Assembly (NCBI RefSeq): GCF_036370855.1
Contig: NC_088098.1
Location: 33,235,981 to 33,299,980 of the forward strand
Direction: 5' to 3'
Source: Dromaius novaehollandiae
Taxonomy: Eukaryota > Chordata > Aves > Casuariiformes > Dromaiidae
Length of the DNA: 64,000 bases
The notes beneath the pieces are model-generated. The model ran no database searches. It had not been told where the DNA came from and saw only the letters and a program-made list of their open reading frames with translations. A program made the translations under genes and the position numbers. Positions 16,408 through 26,600 of the stretch are shown piece by piece (within the stretch, counting starts at the first letter, position 1; every line of letters begins with the position of its first letter).

Positions 16408-18605
16408 AATGCCCTGTCAACTAACTCCTAAGAAGGGCTCCAATCTGTGAAATACTTCTTAATACAACTAGAAATGCTCCTAAAAGTCTAGCCATAATTG
16501 TGAACTGGCAGTATGTATGCCTATCTGGATGCAGGTGTACCTGCTCCTACATGACCCAGGACATAGATACGTACTGTGGCATAGTCCTACTTCATTTGGG
16601 ATGTTACGTATTTACATGTTGAGGTGATCCGTATAATCATTTTACTACAAAGAAAAGCATATGGCTCCTTATTATTGGATTTTTTTTTTTTTACGTCTTC
16701 CAAATTCTCTGGAAGTATGCTCATTTTGTTTATCTGTTTTGACTCAAGCTGAGTAACAAAATTCTTTCAGGTTGCTGCTTATAAACACAATCACATGTGC
16801 AACCAAGCAAATATTTATACAAATGGCAAAGTCCTTTGAATGAAATGGAGAAAGGAGTGTTTCAAGAGGTCTATAATCTTTATAAACCAACAAAGATAAG
16901 CACAACATAAAAAAGTAAATCAAGGCTGCTATACCAAGAAGCTCTTGAAAAAGATCTCCACCTTAAGAAACCTCTAATCCATACAGTTTAGAGAAAGACC
17001 TGCCCATAAAATAACTGAGTGGTCACACTTGTTAGCTGTGAGGACAGTTGTGCTGGAGGTGCTCAGAAGTAAATGGCCATGAGTATTTTCTAGACTGATC
17101 TGAGTTTGCTACAAACTAAGCTGGCCATGCTAGCAGTGTAGCAGTGGAAACGTGAGGAAAAAAATACCTAAGTAGCGTGCTGGCCTCCATGCTACTTCTG
17201 TGGTTAAGTGCGTGCAACACACACAGAGGTCGCTCCTGGCAAGCACTCTCAACACGAAGGACCTAACAATTCACTCAGTAGACAGAAACTCTTCTGTAGT
17301 AATAGTATCAATCTGCAGCACCGACACTTCAATCTGGTACTGCTCTCTTAAGAATTCACAAAAGCCTAGGGAAAGCATACAGTGGTTTCTCCTCTCTGCT
17401 GCAGCAGTCAAAAAACTTATTTTTACACATGGGAACACCCTTCTCTTTCATATTGCTTTGTGATTAGTAGATTCTGTTGGCTATTGGGTGTCTGGAAATA
17501 TTTCTACACTTTCATACAAGCTGAAGAAGAGATAAAAGGGGAAAGATTAAAAATACATAGGGAATTTTTTGGCAAATACTTGAGAGAGCAGCAAAATAGA
17601 GAGACTGCAGCGCAAATGCATATTTCTGACATTCTTCACAGGCATTTTTACGTTACATGTTCTGCAGTCAGAATGAGATATTCAGGGAAAGACTTCTCCA
17701 GGCAGTGCAGCTGAATCCACTGTCTACAGCAAGAGGTCTAGATCAAAAAACACCACCTAGAATCAGAATTACTTTGCTTCAACAGATCTGTGCCTTTATT
17801 TCTAAACCTATCTTCTTAATGACAGATATAAAGATTGCAGTAAATCCTGATCTGAAGTGCAGCATCGCTGAAGGTTCTCCATCCTCTAATGGTGCTCTCA
17901 TGCTGTGCTAATTGTTAATGTAGCAGCACAGATGTTCAGCAGGGAATTTTTCAATGTAAGCAAGTGTCATGTCATCCCTATCATAGTTTCTCTATTTCCT
18001 CCCTTTGGCAGAAAAAATGTATTGTGTACCTCCCATGTTACAGGCTATGGTGACTGCTGCTTCTCTTTGTCTGCAGGGAAAATCCACAGGTGCTGCCTGA
18101 ACAGATAGTAGTTCAGTCATCTAATCAATAAGATAATACATATTATGTAAGAAAATGAGACACAGTTTCAGTTTCCTGCACACAGTGCAGTTTCTTTGCC
18201 AAGCCAGCCACATACTTATTGTGTGATCCAGAAAAGTTTTTCATCAATTTTCACTCATCCTCGGTTGTAAAATAAACATGAAGAGTACAGGAGCTGCTGA
18301 TAACTTTTTCTGAATGTCATATATGCTAGTCTTTTGTTACACCATTAGCTCTATCAACAAATTAATTCAAGCAGTGGAAAACAGCACTTTGTTAGAAAAA
18401 GACATTAACAGGTTCAGCTGATTCATTTAGTAGCACTCAAAAGGACAACACAAAAAAACCCCATGAATCAGTTTGGATGAGATTCAAGCAGGAAAGAGGA
18501 AAAAACAGCTCTGCTGGCTGTATACTTGGGAGTCGTAAAAGCATCTAAGCCTCCAGTTGAGAGATTTGTGTGTAGGACTTGAAGTAATTGTACTGTAACG
18601 TAATT

Positions 18606-18619
18606 GGGGGGGGGGGGGG
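18606..18619. repeat. G14 homopolymer
   Basis: Fourteen consecutive G on the plus strand in intergenic DNA; likely length-variable. Confidence 0.95.
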
Positions 18620-20660
18620 AATCATTGCTGAGTATCCAGTATATGTCATAGGTCTAACATTCTGGGCATCTGCTACTTAAAATTTTTGTCAGTGACCTTA
18701 AAGATAACATTAGATAATTACTGATAGCTTGCAAATGACCAAGAGAATGATTCATTGACAGCAATAGGGATTGCTCTTGTAGTTGATTTAAAAAACCATG
18801 TACTAAAATCCATACAAACAAAACTTGGAAAAATTTGTACTAACATGTAAATAAATACTAATATCTAAACAAAAAGGAACATGGGCTAAATGCACAAGAG
18901 GAATTCACACTGGAATATTACATTTTTTTTAAATCCCTGAGGTGCTGGTAGATATAAATCTTCAATGCAGCCACATCCAAAAGGAATGAGGGCTCATATT
19001 AGACTAAAAAAAATAAAACCAGGTACTAGGGGGAGGGTTATTACCTCTGCTTTTAACCATCTGTGGCCAGAATAATACTCTCGCACAACTTCTTGTGTCC
19101 GTAATTTAAAAAGGTGCTTATGAAGTGCTCACATAGTAAAGGGTGTCTACCAGGCTTGTTTGTGCTTGCACAGACCAATGCAGAGCATATATATATATAT
19201 ATATTTTTTTTTAAATGAAGGATTACAGGAAAGATTTTGTATTAAGCTGTTCCTCACACTTTCTCTTTTAAACTAAAATTTCACTGTCTTTTGATATTCA
19301 GTGTCTATTTTCAATCTACTATGAGGCAAAATTCTTTCCACCCCGATCCTTAACTCACAGGGGAGAAAACATCTGAGACACCTGCAAACCTCTTTACTTG
19401 ACCACACCATTGACGATATTTCATCTCCTGAAGTTCATTTAGTATTGTTTCCATATATAGATGCATATCAGTTACAGAAGTGTACTGGAGTATAAGTAAA
19501 ATGAAAGGAGGAACTCTGAGGAAAAAGTACAGTTCTTCCAAGCAGCCTGAGTCCAATTCTATTGCCACAGTGAAATCTGATGGTTTTGCCTCTGTGTACG
19601 GCAGCAGTAGAACCATGTTCTCATAGTCGAAGTCTGAATCTGTACATGGCTATTAGGATGGACTACAGCTCTGAGTAGATACCTGAAATTAATACAGCTC
19701 AGTGCTATCCCATTTTTAATATAATAAAAAGGACTGATGCGCATCATTGGGAATGATCACGACAGTGGTTCCAAGAGGTAATTGAATGAACCATAATAAG
19801 TCTCATGAGCACTTTTGTTGGTAATTAGGGTCATAAAGCTACTGTGAATGATTCCAGTCACTCACCGTCCATCACAAAATAACATATAATTTAATAACAA
19901 AGCAAACAACAATATAATAACCATAGCACAATACAAAGCTTAACAGCCAACTAGCATTTTTAATATGCTAGTCAAAAATGTGCCCTCAGAGATGTCCACA
20001 CAAACTATTCCACTTACTGACTCGAAAGTGACTTGAAATTACATCGAGGCATTTAAAAAAAAATGAAAAATTAAAAAATACATGTAACAATAATGTAAAG
20101 CTTTATAGTTTTATAGAGTGAGTAGAAGGAATAATTTCCAAATGAGATAAATTAAATAGACTTCAATGACGCTGTCAGGGAAAGGCTCAAAGACTTTGTG
20201 AGGGAAAAGAAAAATACCTAACAACTCTACAGATTTGAAGAATCAAGAACATGAATAATTTTTGCAGATGAGAGTAGCATCTGGTCCTTTTTTTCCTGAT
20301 CTGCAAAACTGAGCCATATTAAACCCAGCCAAAAGGGTGGAATGTCAGCCAAAAACACGTTTAAAAAAATTTCAGATGTTACATTTAACAGAGGTGACAA
20401 GGTTGCTATCAAGCCATTGCAAGTACAGAGAGCCTATAGCATGTTCCAATTCTATGCCATTACATATCTGGAATAAGAAAAGACCGGTCAGCAGCAAGTA
20501 TTATAACACGTGAGCTAATGTGATAAAAATAATTAACATCATGAAATAATGTGCTTTAGATTAAGAAACCATCACTGTACACAAATAGTACTAATTGAAA
20601 CACAAGCTAACACAAAAAGCATTTATTTCTTAGAGAGTTGTAATAGTTATCAAAGTATTA

Positions 20661-20695
20661 CTTTTTTTTCCCCCCCCTCTTTTTTTTTTTTCTCC
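20661..20695. repeat. Polypyrimidine block
   Basis: A T8, C8, TC, T12-type tract, almost pure pyrimidine on the plus strand, in intergenic DNA. Confidence 0.85.
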
Positions 20696-22795
20696 AAACA
20701 CAACTGTCAGAGTACAATACTCTGACCAGGTTCTTTTAGATATTTCATCTATGGAAGGTTTAATGTTTAATAACAAATTTACTTATTTGTAGATACTTGA
20801 TGTTACATGCTTTTGGATTTAGCAGAATGATACAGCAATGTACTGAAATCACAATGCAAGCGTAAGTTACACTTTGCAGAACATAGCAATTGCAATATAC
20901 AGTTGAGTCACAGTACAAATCTGATTATCACTACAGGTGTCTATAACATGCTCACCATCACAATGCCAGGCATCTCCAGTCACCGGGAAGTGATACGTGG
21001 GTTGAAACCAGCTTGAGCCCATTGCTCTCTTCAAAGTTCTTTTTGTTGGTTGTTTATTTTTTATACTCTTTTAGGCTGAGCCACTACCCCCACGCTGGTC
21101 TGGCTAACTCAAGATGACATTCAAATACTTTGGATTAACTCAGGAAAAAACACACAACCAGTGGATTCACTGAGTATATACCTTCAGTACTCTCTATTTC
21201 AGAAATAAAGCATTTCTATGTGAGGAAAGGTGGAAAAAAATCTACCGCTATGGCTTTGATTGAAGAAAGTTATTTATCTTTCATATAAGTTAATTTATGA
21301 GGCACTCACAACATAAGAGTAGTCCCCTGCCTAAATTGACTGTTTACAATATTTTTTCTTTTGTTAAACAAACGAGTAAAACATGCACAAGATTAGCATA
21401 CATGTACATTCTAATGCACCCTAAATTACTGGTTTTAGATATGCTTGGTCTCAATTCTTCTCACTTGTCTCACCATTGTGAACAGGCAAATATGGCCATA
21501 TGACAGTCTTCCTCATCTTCTCACTCATTTTGATTATAGGGATAATAATGACAGTGGGAAGCTTAAATTCAAGATGTCACATTCCAAAAAAATTCTACCC
21601 CAAATTCTTAGTTTCTTGTCATTACAAAAGCTCCCAGTGTTATAGAACAGTTTTATGGCCCTCACTCCACAACAAGTTACTCTCATTTGATTTTAAGCAG
21701 ACAAGTAGACTCAGTAAGTACTGATGAACTCACACCTATGTACGGTGAATTGTACAAAAGAGGCATGTGAAAAACTCCAAACAAAAGAAAGTTTTAAAAT
21801 AAGAAATAATTCATAAAGTAATCCTGTACTTCGTGCCTTGTAAAGCACACCAAAAGATACTTGTCTATAGGTAAGCATGCTTAGTAGAAGAACAACACAA
21901 CAATACTGTGTGAGTAAATTACACTGGGAGCCTATTCTTCTTAATTTACTATAAGATTTGCAATGTTTCATAGTAAACCAACCTCCAAAACAATGCTCAA
22001 ATTTATGAGTTTTTTTTTCTTTTTTACATTAAAGGACAATAAAGAAGATGAAATGAATTCTCAGATTCATCTCTGAATAAAACTTCGCCTTTCAAGGAAG
22101 GCTGAGAAAAATCCATTATTTGAAATACAATTACTTCAAGTAATCCAATAATCTCCATTTTGTTCTCAGTAAAATTTTTCAATGTTCTCAAGCTTTAGAG
22201 CTACAGACTATAGAAACTTGGAAATGTTTTCTAATTCTCTGGGGTTACAGAATTACTACAGTATCATTATGCACTATAGCAGGAGAGCCACTGCAGTACC
22301 AGATTTACAACAACTAGGATACGCAGAAATAATTATTTCAGTGAAGACCAAAGATCTTTGCGAAACGTTACCTGTTTGATGATGAATGGGGTCCTCTACA
22401 AAGAAGCTCCACAAAAGCATCCAATCTGTTTGGGACTGAAGCTTTTGCAGCAGCTGAAGTTACAGAGGGAAATTACAAAAAGCTACAGATACTGGCTGAA
22501 GATCTTAGGATTTTTGTGTGCATGCTTGCTGTTGAAACATGGCTTGGGTAGCTGAAAAGAATTTTTGTTTTCTTTTTAGGGGGACACTGTCATATAGGTA
22601 CTGCAAATAAGGCATTTCTGGAGGCATCTTCGCATCCCTCCGTCCTGCTTCCGCAAAGGCGCTGCCCCTCCGTTTCTCCCATCAACTGAGAATTCCCTCC
22701 GACTCCTGCGTGGAGAAAAGCACAGAAACGTTGTGGGCAGAAAAAGATGGCAAAGCATGCAAAAGTTAAAGTCTGCACAAGAAAGCGAAGCACTT

Positions 22796-22865
22796 CACCA
22801 AAAAAAAACCCAAAAAACCAAAAAAAACACCCCACCACAAAAACCAACCCCCTCAAAAAACCCAA
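22796..22865. repeat. A/C-only tract upstream of the MON2 CpG island
   Basis: Seventy bases with only A and C apart from one T at 22853. The minus strand is G/T-rich with several G3-G5 runs, so it could fold as a loose G-quadruplex. It sits at the edge of the promoter island. Confidence 0.85.
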
Positions 22866-22985
22866 GAACCCGAAGAGCCTGTTTCACAGTTTTTCACCGG
22901 GGACCCTGTAAGGCAGGTTCACGAAATACAGCGTTTTTCAGCGAGGCGCCCAGCGGCGGCCGCCCAGCCCGGGGCAGCGCCGCCC

Positions 22986-22997
22986 CGAGATGGCGGC
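22986..22997 (+). promoter_or_regulatory. YY1 / TISU-like element
   Basis: CGAGATGGCGGC matches the TISU consensus SAASATGGCGGC at every position but one (G instead of A at -3). TISU works both as a YY1 binding site at transcription starts and as an initiator for transcripts with very short 5' UTRs. It lies about 560 bases upstream of the MON2 ATG, in plus orientation. Confidence 0.5.
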
Positions 22998-23013
22998 TCC
23001 CCTCGGCCCCGGA

Positions 23014-23014
<1 letters not shown>

Positions 23015-23052
<38 letters not shown>
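23015..23052. repeat. GCC trinucleotide repeat, about 12 units
   Basis: An uninterrupted (GCC) run of about 12 units in the MON2 CpG island, followed closely by C14 at 23061-23074. On the minus strand it is a GGC repeat. Likely length-polymorphic. Confidence 0.95.
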
Positions 23053-23060
23053 GGCTCCCT

Positions 23061-23074
23061 CCCCCCCCCCCCCC
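23061..23074. repeat. C14 homopolymer in the CpG island
   Basis: Fourteen consecutive C (G14 on the minus strand) just after the GCC repeat. Length is probably unstable. Confidence 0.95.
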
Positions 23075-23347
23075 GCCAAACGATAGAGTTTTTTCCCTGC
23101 TGTTTGTCGTGAAACCGCGGGAGGCCGCGCTGCGCCCGCTCCCGGCCGCCCCCCTCCACCCCCCGGCCGGACGCCGCGGCGGTACCTGTCGCGCCGCCGT
23201 TGGGCGGCCCAGCGCTCGCCGCCGGGCCACACCCGCCGCCGCCGGGCCGCCATCAAGCCGCCGGGTCCGTCAGCCTGCGACCGCCGCTCCCTCCGCCCCG
23301 GGCCGGACGTGCGCGGACCGGACTGACGCACAGCGCTGGCGGCGCCC

Positions 23348-23358
23348 GGCATTGTGGG
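23348..23358 (-). promoter_or_regulatory. Candidate ZNF143/STAF core site
   Basis: The minus strand reads CCCACAATGCC, which fits the ZNF143 core CCC-R-N-M-AT-S-C-M. It is about 190 bases upstream of the MON2 ATG, a usual position for this factor at CpG-island promoters. The downstream part of the consensus is not matched. Confidence 0.35.
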
Positions 23359-23412
23359 AGCGGAGGGGGCGGTGGCGGCGCGGGGGAGGGGCCGGCGGCG
23401 GGGCCGGGGCCG
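23358..23412 (+). promoter_or_regulatory. G-run cluster with G-quadruplex potential
   Basis: Several G3-G5 runs separated by short loops (GGAGGGGGCGGTGG, then GCGGGGGAGGGG, then GCGGGGCCGGGG), on the sense strand about 140-190 bases before the MON2 ATG. It could act as GC boxes in DNA or as a quadruplex in the 5' UTR if transcribed. Confidence 0.5.
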
Positions 23413-23482
23413 CGGTGACGGGTTCCGGTGCTGGGCGTAGACGTGTCGGGCCGCGTCGGTGGGACGAAAGGCGCTGCCGTTC

Positions 23483-23507
23483 CGTCGCGTCGCGTCGCGT
23501 CGCGTCG
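23483..23507. repeat. (CGTCG)5 pentamer repeat in the probable MON2 5' UTR
   Basis: Five perfect CGTCG units ending about 40 bases before the MON2 ATG. No in-frame ATG is created. Confidence 0.95.
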
Positions 23508-23548
23508 GAGCAGCTGCCGCCGCGGCCTGGGGCCGGCCCGGCGGCGCC

Positions 23549-23659
23549 ATGTCCGGGACCAGCAGCCCCGAAGCCGTGAAGAAGCTGCTGGAAAACATGC
23601 AGGGGGACCTGCGGGGCCTGAGCCTGGAGTGCCGCAAAAAATTCCCCCCCGTGAAGGAG
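23549..23659 (+). CDS. MON2: MON2 exon 1 (residues 1-37), start codon
   Basis: ATG at 23549 in GGCGCCATGT (G at -3, T at +4). The frame is [18 protein letters not shown] to KKFPPVKE; donor GAG|GTGAGG. The frame stays open upstream to a GTG at 23459 but has no earlier in-frame ATG there, and the family N-terminus begins at this Met, so this start is chosen. The segment begins the DCB dimerisation region. Confidence 0.95.
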
Positions 23660-26600
23660 GTGAGGGGCCCGAGCGCCCGCCGGGCGCGCAGCAGGCGCCG
23701 TGCCGCGGCGGCGGCGGGGAGCGGGTGCGCCGCCCCGGGCCCGCCTGGCCCCGGCGGCGCTGGGCAGCGGTGCGTCCTCTGCGGCGCCGCTTGCGAGCGT
23801 CGCCCTGGGCCTCTGCCGGGCGCAGCCTGCCGTCGCCTTCGCCGCGAGGTCAGGGCACCCGGGGCTGCGTAGCCTGGCTTGGGGTCCGGATCCTGCCTGT
23901 GCGCGTTACTGGTGCTGGCTGGGGAGTCACGCCGGGTTTGCGGTGCGTGTGTGCGCTCTGCGGGACAGCTCCTTACGGCGGGTGGAGCGTGGGAGACGGA
24001 GCAGCTTAGGTTACTTTTTTCTCCTTCATTTATTTTTTTAATCTATTAATAAGCTTACCTTAACTGGGTCGTATGTTTTATTTTTCAAATCTGGGTTTAC
24101 TGTACTTGCAGCTCAAAACTTCAGCTATCTCGATAACTAAAATTACCCTAACTGAAGAGAAATTAGAATATTCTCTCTAATTAAAAGTATGCATTTTAAC
24201 AGTATGTTTTTTTTAGTGTATTTATGCAGTGAATTTAACTTTTTATCTGTCAGTAGTCTGTGAGTTGCCATTTTTTAAAATGTTTTTTCCATGCAGCGGT
24301 GGAAGGAAAAACTGAGATTAAGTTGCAGAACCAGAATGGTACCTGTGAAGATATGAAAAAGACACTGCCAATTTGGAAGAAAGGAATTGCATATGTAGTA
24401 TGACTTTAGTTTTAATTAAGTGATAATCTATTTAATGTCATATGAAGTGTTAAACACTTTAACAGGTGAATTGAAGCTAATGACCGTGCTGTTTTGAGAA
24501 GCGTGAAGTGATATACTTTAGCAGAGCATGTTATGTATGATTACAGGTTGCAGAAGAATACCAGTGTGTTTGAGAAATTGTGCGTGGCCACATATAATCA
24601 AGAAAAGGTTGTGATCATTTGAAGAGAAGGCCAAGTGTGTATTTTAGAGGGAGGCTGAGGTCTCATTTCCACATTCTTCAGTGTATTAATGCGTGACTTT
24701 GTAAGTTATTAAGCTGCTGAACCACTTTCCCTGCTGTGATAATGTTTACCTTCTTCAAGATCTGCAAAGGAGATGGGCAATGTAGTTCTTAAGTTAGTAT
24801 TTTTAATAATGCTTCATTATATCTGCCATGCTGAAGATTAAAATAACCACTGCACGTACAGTTCTTGATATTTGCTTGTTTTCTGTGTTTAGCATATTCT
24901 TGTGTGTGACTTTATGTGTTCCCTTTTGCATCTTGACAGCAGTTTATATAGTTTACTTTGCTAATAAAATATTTTGAATGAAGTTCTTTGCAGTTGTGTG
25001 GAGTTTGGATAGGCTGTATTTATGGAGTAGTACTGGTAGGTGTTCATAGAGAGGTGGGACTTTTTCTGCGGTGAGTTGTGCGTCTATATATAGAAGTCTG
25101 AGGTGAGCAGCAGTCCTATGATAGGATATACAATACAGTTGTGAGGAAGTAAGACTGTTTCCTGCTTCTGGAAGCCTCCCCCCCCCCACTTTAGTTTTAA
25201 AGGAAACTGGTATCCTACTTTTCTGTCTGTCAGATCTCAACTGATAAATTGGTATTTGAATCATATGCGTTTGCTCTAATCGTGATTGGATTTGGCTAGT
25301 GATCAGGAGTTGAATGCTCTTACAGGTTTGGAACAGTGCCAGTTTTTGAACTGCTTTTAGGCAGAGGCTTCTTTAAACTGATTCCTAATACTTACAATCT
25401 CACTGTGTACTTGCAGTGTAACTACTGTCCCATTTCCATCTGATGCAGTGTAGTTTATATGCTTATCTTGCAGCTGATATGTGTGCCCCAGTCACTTTTT
25501 AATGCTGTCATAGTGTGATAAAGCTATTGAGAAATACGTAGTCTAAAATTAATAGTTATGAGCTCTATTATAGTTGTTAGACAGATTTGATAGGTACTGT
25601 GTGCAGGTAAACTGCTTCTAATAATCCTTTCAATTTCTGAGGGAAACTTTGCTCACAGCTATTTGTTATCTTCAGCCCTTTCTAAAATTATTTCTGTCTA
25701 CTCTGTTCTTTTGGATTTTTATATTAATAGCGTTAATGAAAATTCTGCAAAATGAATTTAGGTAGTAGTTTTGCTGCTGATAAAGGAAGTAGTATAGTTC
25801 TCAGTTCTGCTGGTTGCTCAACTGATTAATGTGAACAAAACCTTTTCGGATCAGTACTGTAAGGAGTTAGAAAGTGGCATGATCAGAAAAATAATGCCTG
25901 TTTTAATTAAATAGGATTTTAGTTTTCACCTTTTAAATATGTTTGTAATGCACATGTTATAATATGTACATGCATATGTGTATATATATATGCTATATAA
26001 CTAATGCTATACTTATTAGGTACAAAGAGAGCAAAACAGTATTAAATGATTATTTGAACAGACACGTAGATGGCACAGAGCTTTATCAGATTTTGGGGGT
26101 CAGCAGGAAAGGGATCAGCTGGCTGCCTTTTGAAATCTGTGAGATTTAAACCTTCTCCTCAGACAGGTACCTGAATTAAGGTCTTAAGATCTTGCTGGGA
26201 ATGAAACTTTTGAACTCTTCGGTGTATTAAGCACTTTCATATAGTTTCAACTAGTTTTGAGTCTGTGAAGTTTTCTTAATAAGTCACATCTATGTGGAGA
26301 TCATGTAGTTCTTAAGTTCAGTCACTTCTAACAGTAGATTTCAAGGTTTCTACTAATGCTCTGATAATCTGTTAAGAAACTTTGGAACTGTTGAATATCT
26401 CCCAATGTTAAACTTACAAGTATGTGGCAAACCCTGAAACTTCCTTCCCCTTACAGACAGAAAGACTTTCTGCCTAGGAAATAACAGAATGTATTTTTGC
26501 CCCCAAAGCAGTCTACGCTTCATCTTTGCTGTGTGTGACAGATTATGCACATGGGCAGAACCATTTGTTTTGCTGGGTCTTGTCACCTAATACTGTGCAA

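Larger units (their letters stand above)
14232..22795. other. Intergenic, AT-rich, no supported gene
   Basis: No recognisable protein, tRNA or snRNA. It contains an unexplained minus-strand frame (16174-16407), a G14 run (18606-18619), a TA microsatellite (about 19187-19205) and a T8C8/T12 polypyrimidine block (about 20661-20695). Open frames at 17200-17911 overlap in three frames and look like chance. Confidence 0.55.
22930..23960. promoter_or_regulatory. MON2: CpG island: MON2 promoter, 5' UTR and first exon
   Basis: About 1 kb of very G+C-rich, CpG-dense DNA in an otherwise AT-rich region, centred on the MON2 start codon. No TATA box is evident. It contains GC-box-like G runs, a ZNF143-like site (23348-23358), a YY1/TISU-like element (22986-22997), a GCC repeat and a CGTCG repeat. 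Many start sites and divergent antisense transcription are typical of such islands but are not shown here. Long open frames on both strands inside the island result from its lack of AT-rich stop codons. Confidence 0.9.

Noticed and set aside
17200..17911. Overlapping plus-strand frames of 84-110 codons
   Set aside because: Three overlapping frames in different phases, no domain, no promoter or splice support.
23459..23548. In-frame N-terminal extension of MON2 from a GTG
   Set aside because: No in-frame ATG, Arg/Ala-rich translation of the CGTCG repeat, and the family N-terminus is MSGTSSPEA at 23549.
23109..23579. 156-codon plus-strand frame overlapping the MON2 start
   Set aside because: A GC-rich shadow frame ending inside MON2 exon 1; no family resemblance.
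22894..23637. 247-codon open frame on the minus strand of the MON2 island
   Set aside because: Composition is Arg/Ala/Gly/Pro-rich, read from GCC repeats and CpG-rich DNA that lacks stop codons; it covers MON2 exon 1 antisense and shows no domain.
23428..24009. 193-codon frame through exon 1 into intron 1
   Set aside because: Starts at GTG, runs out of frame with MON2 and crosses its splice donor; an island artefact.
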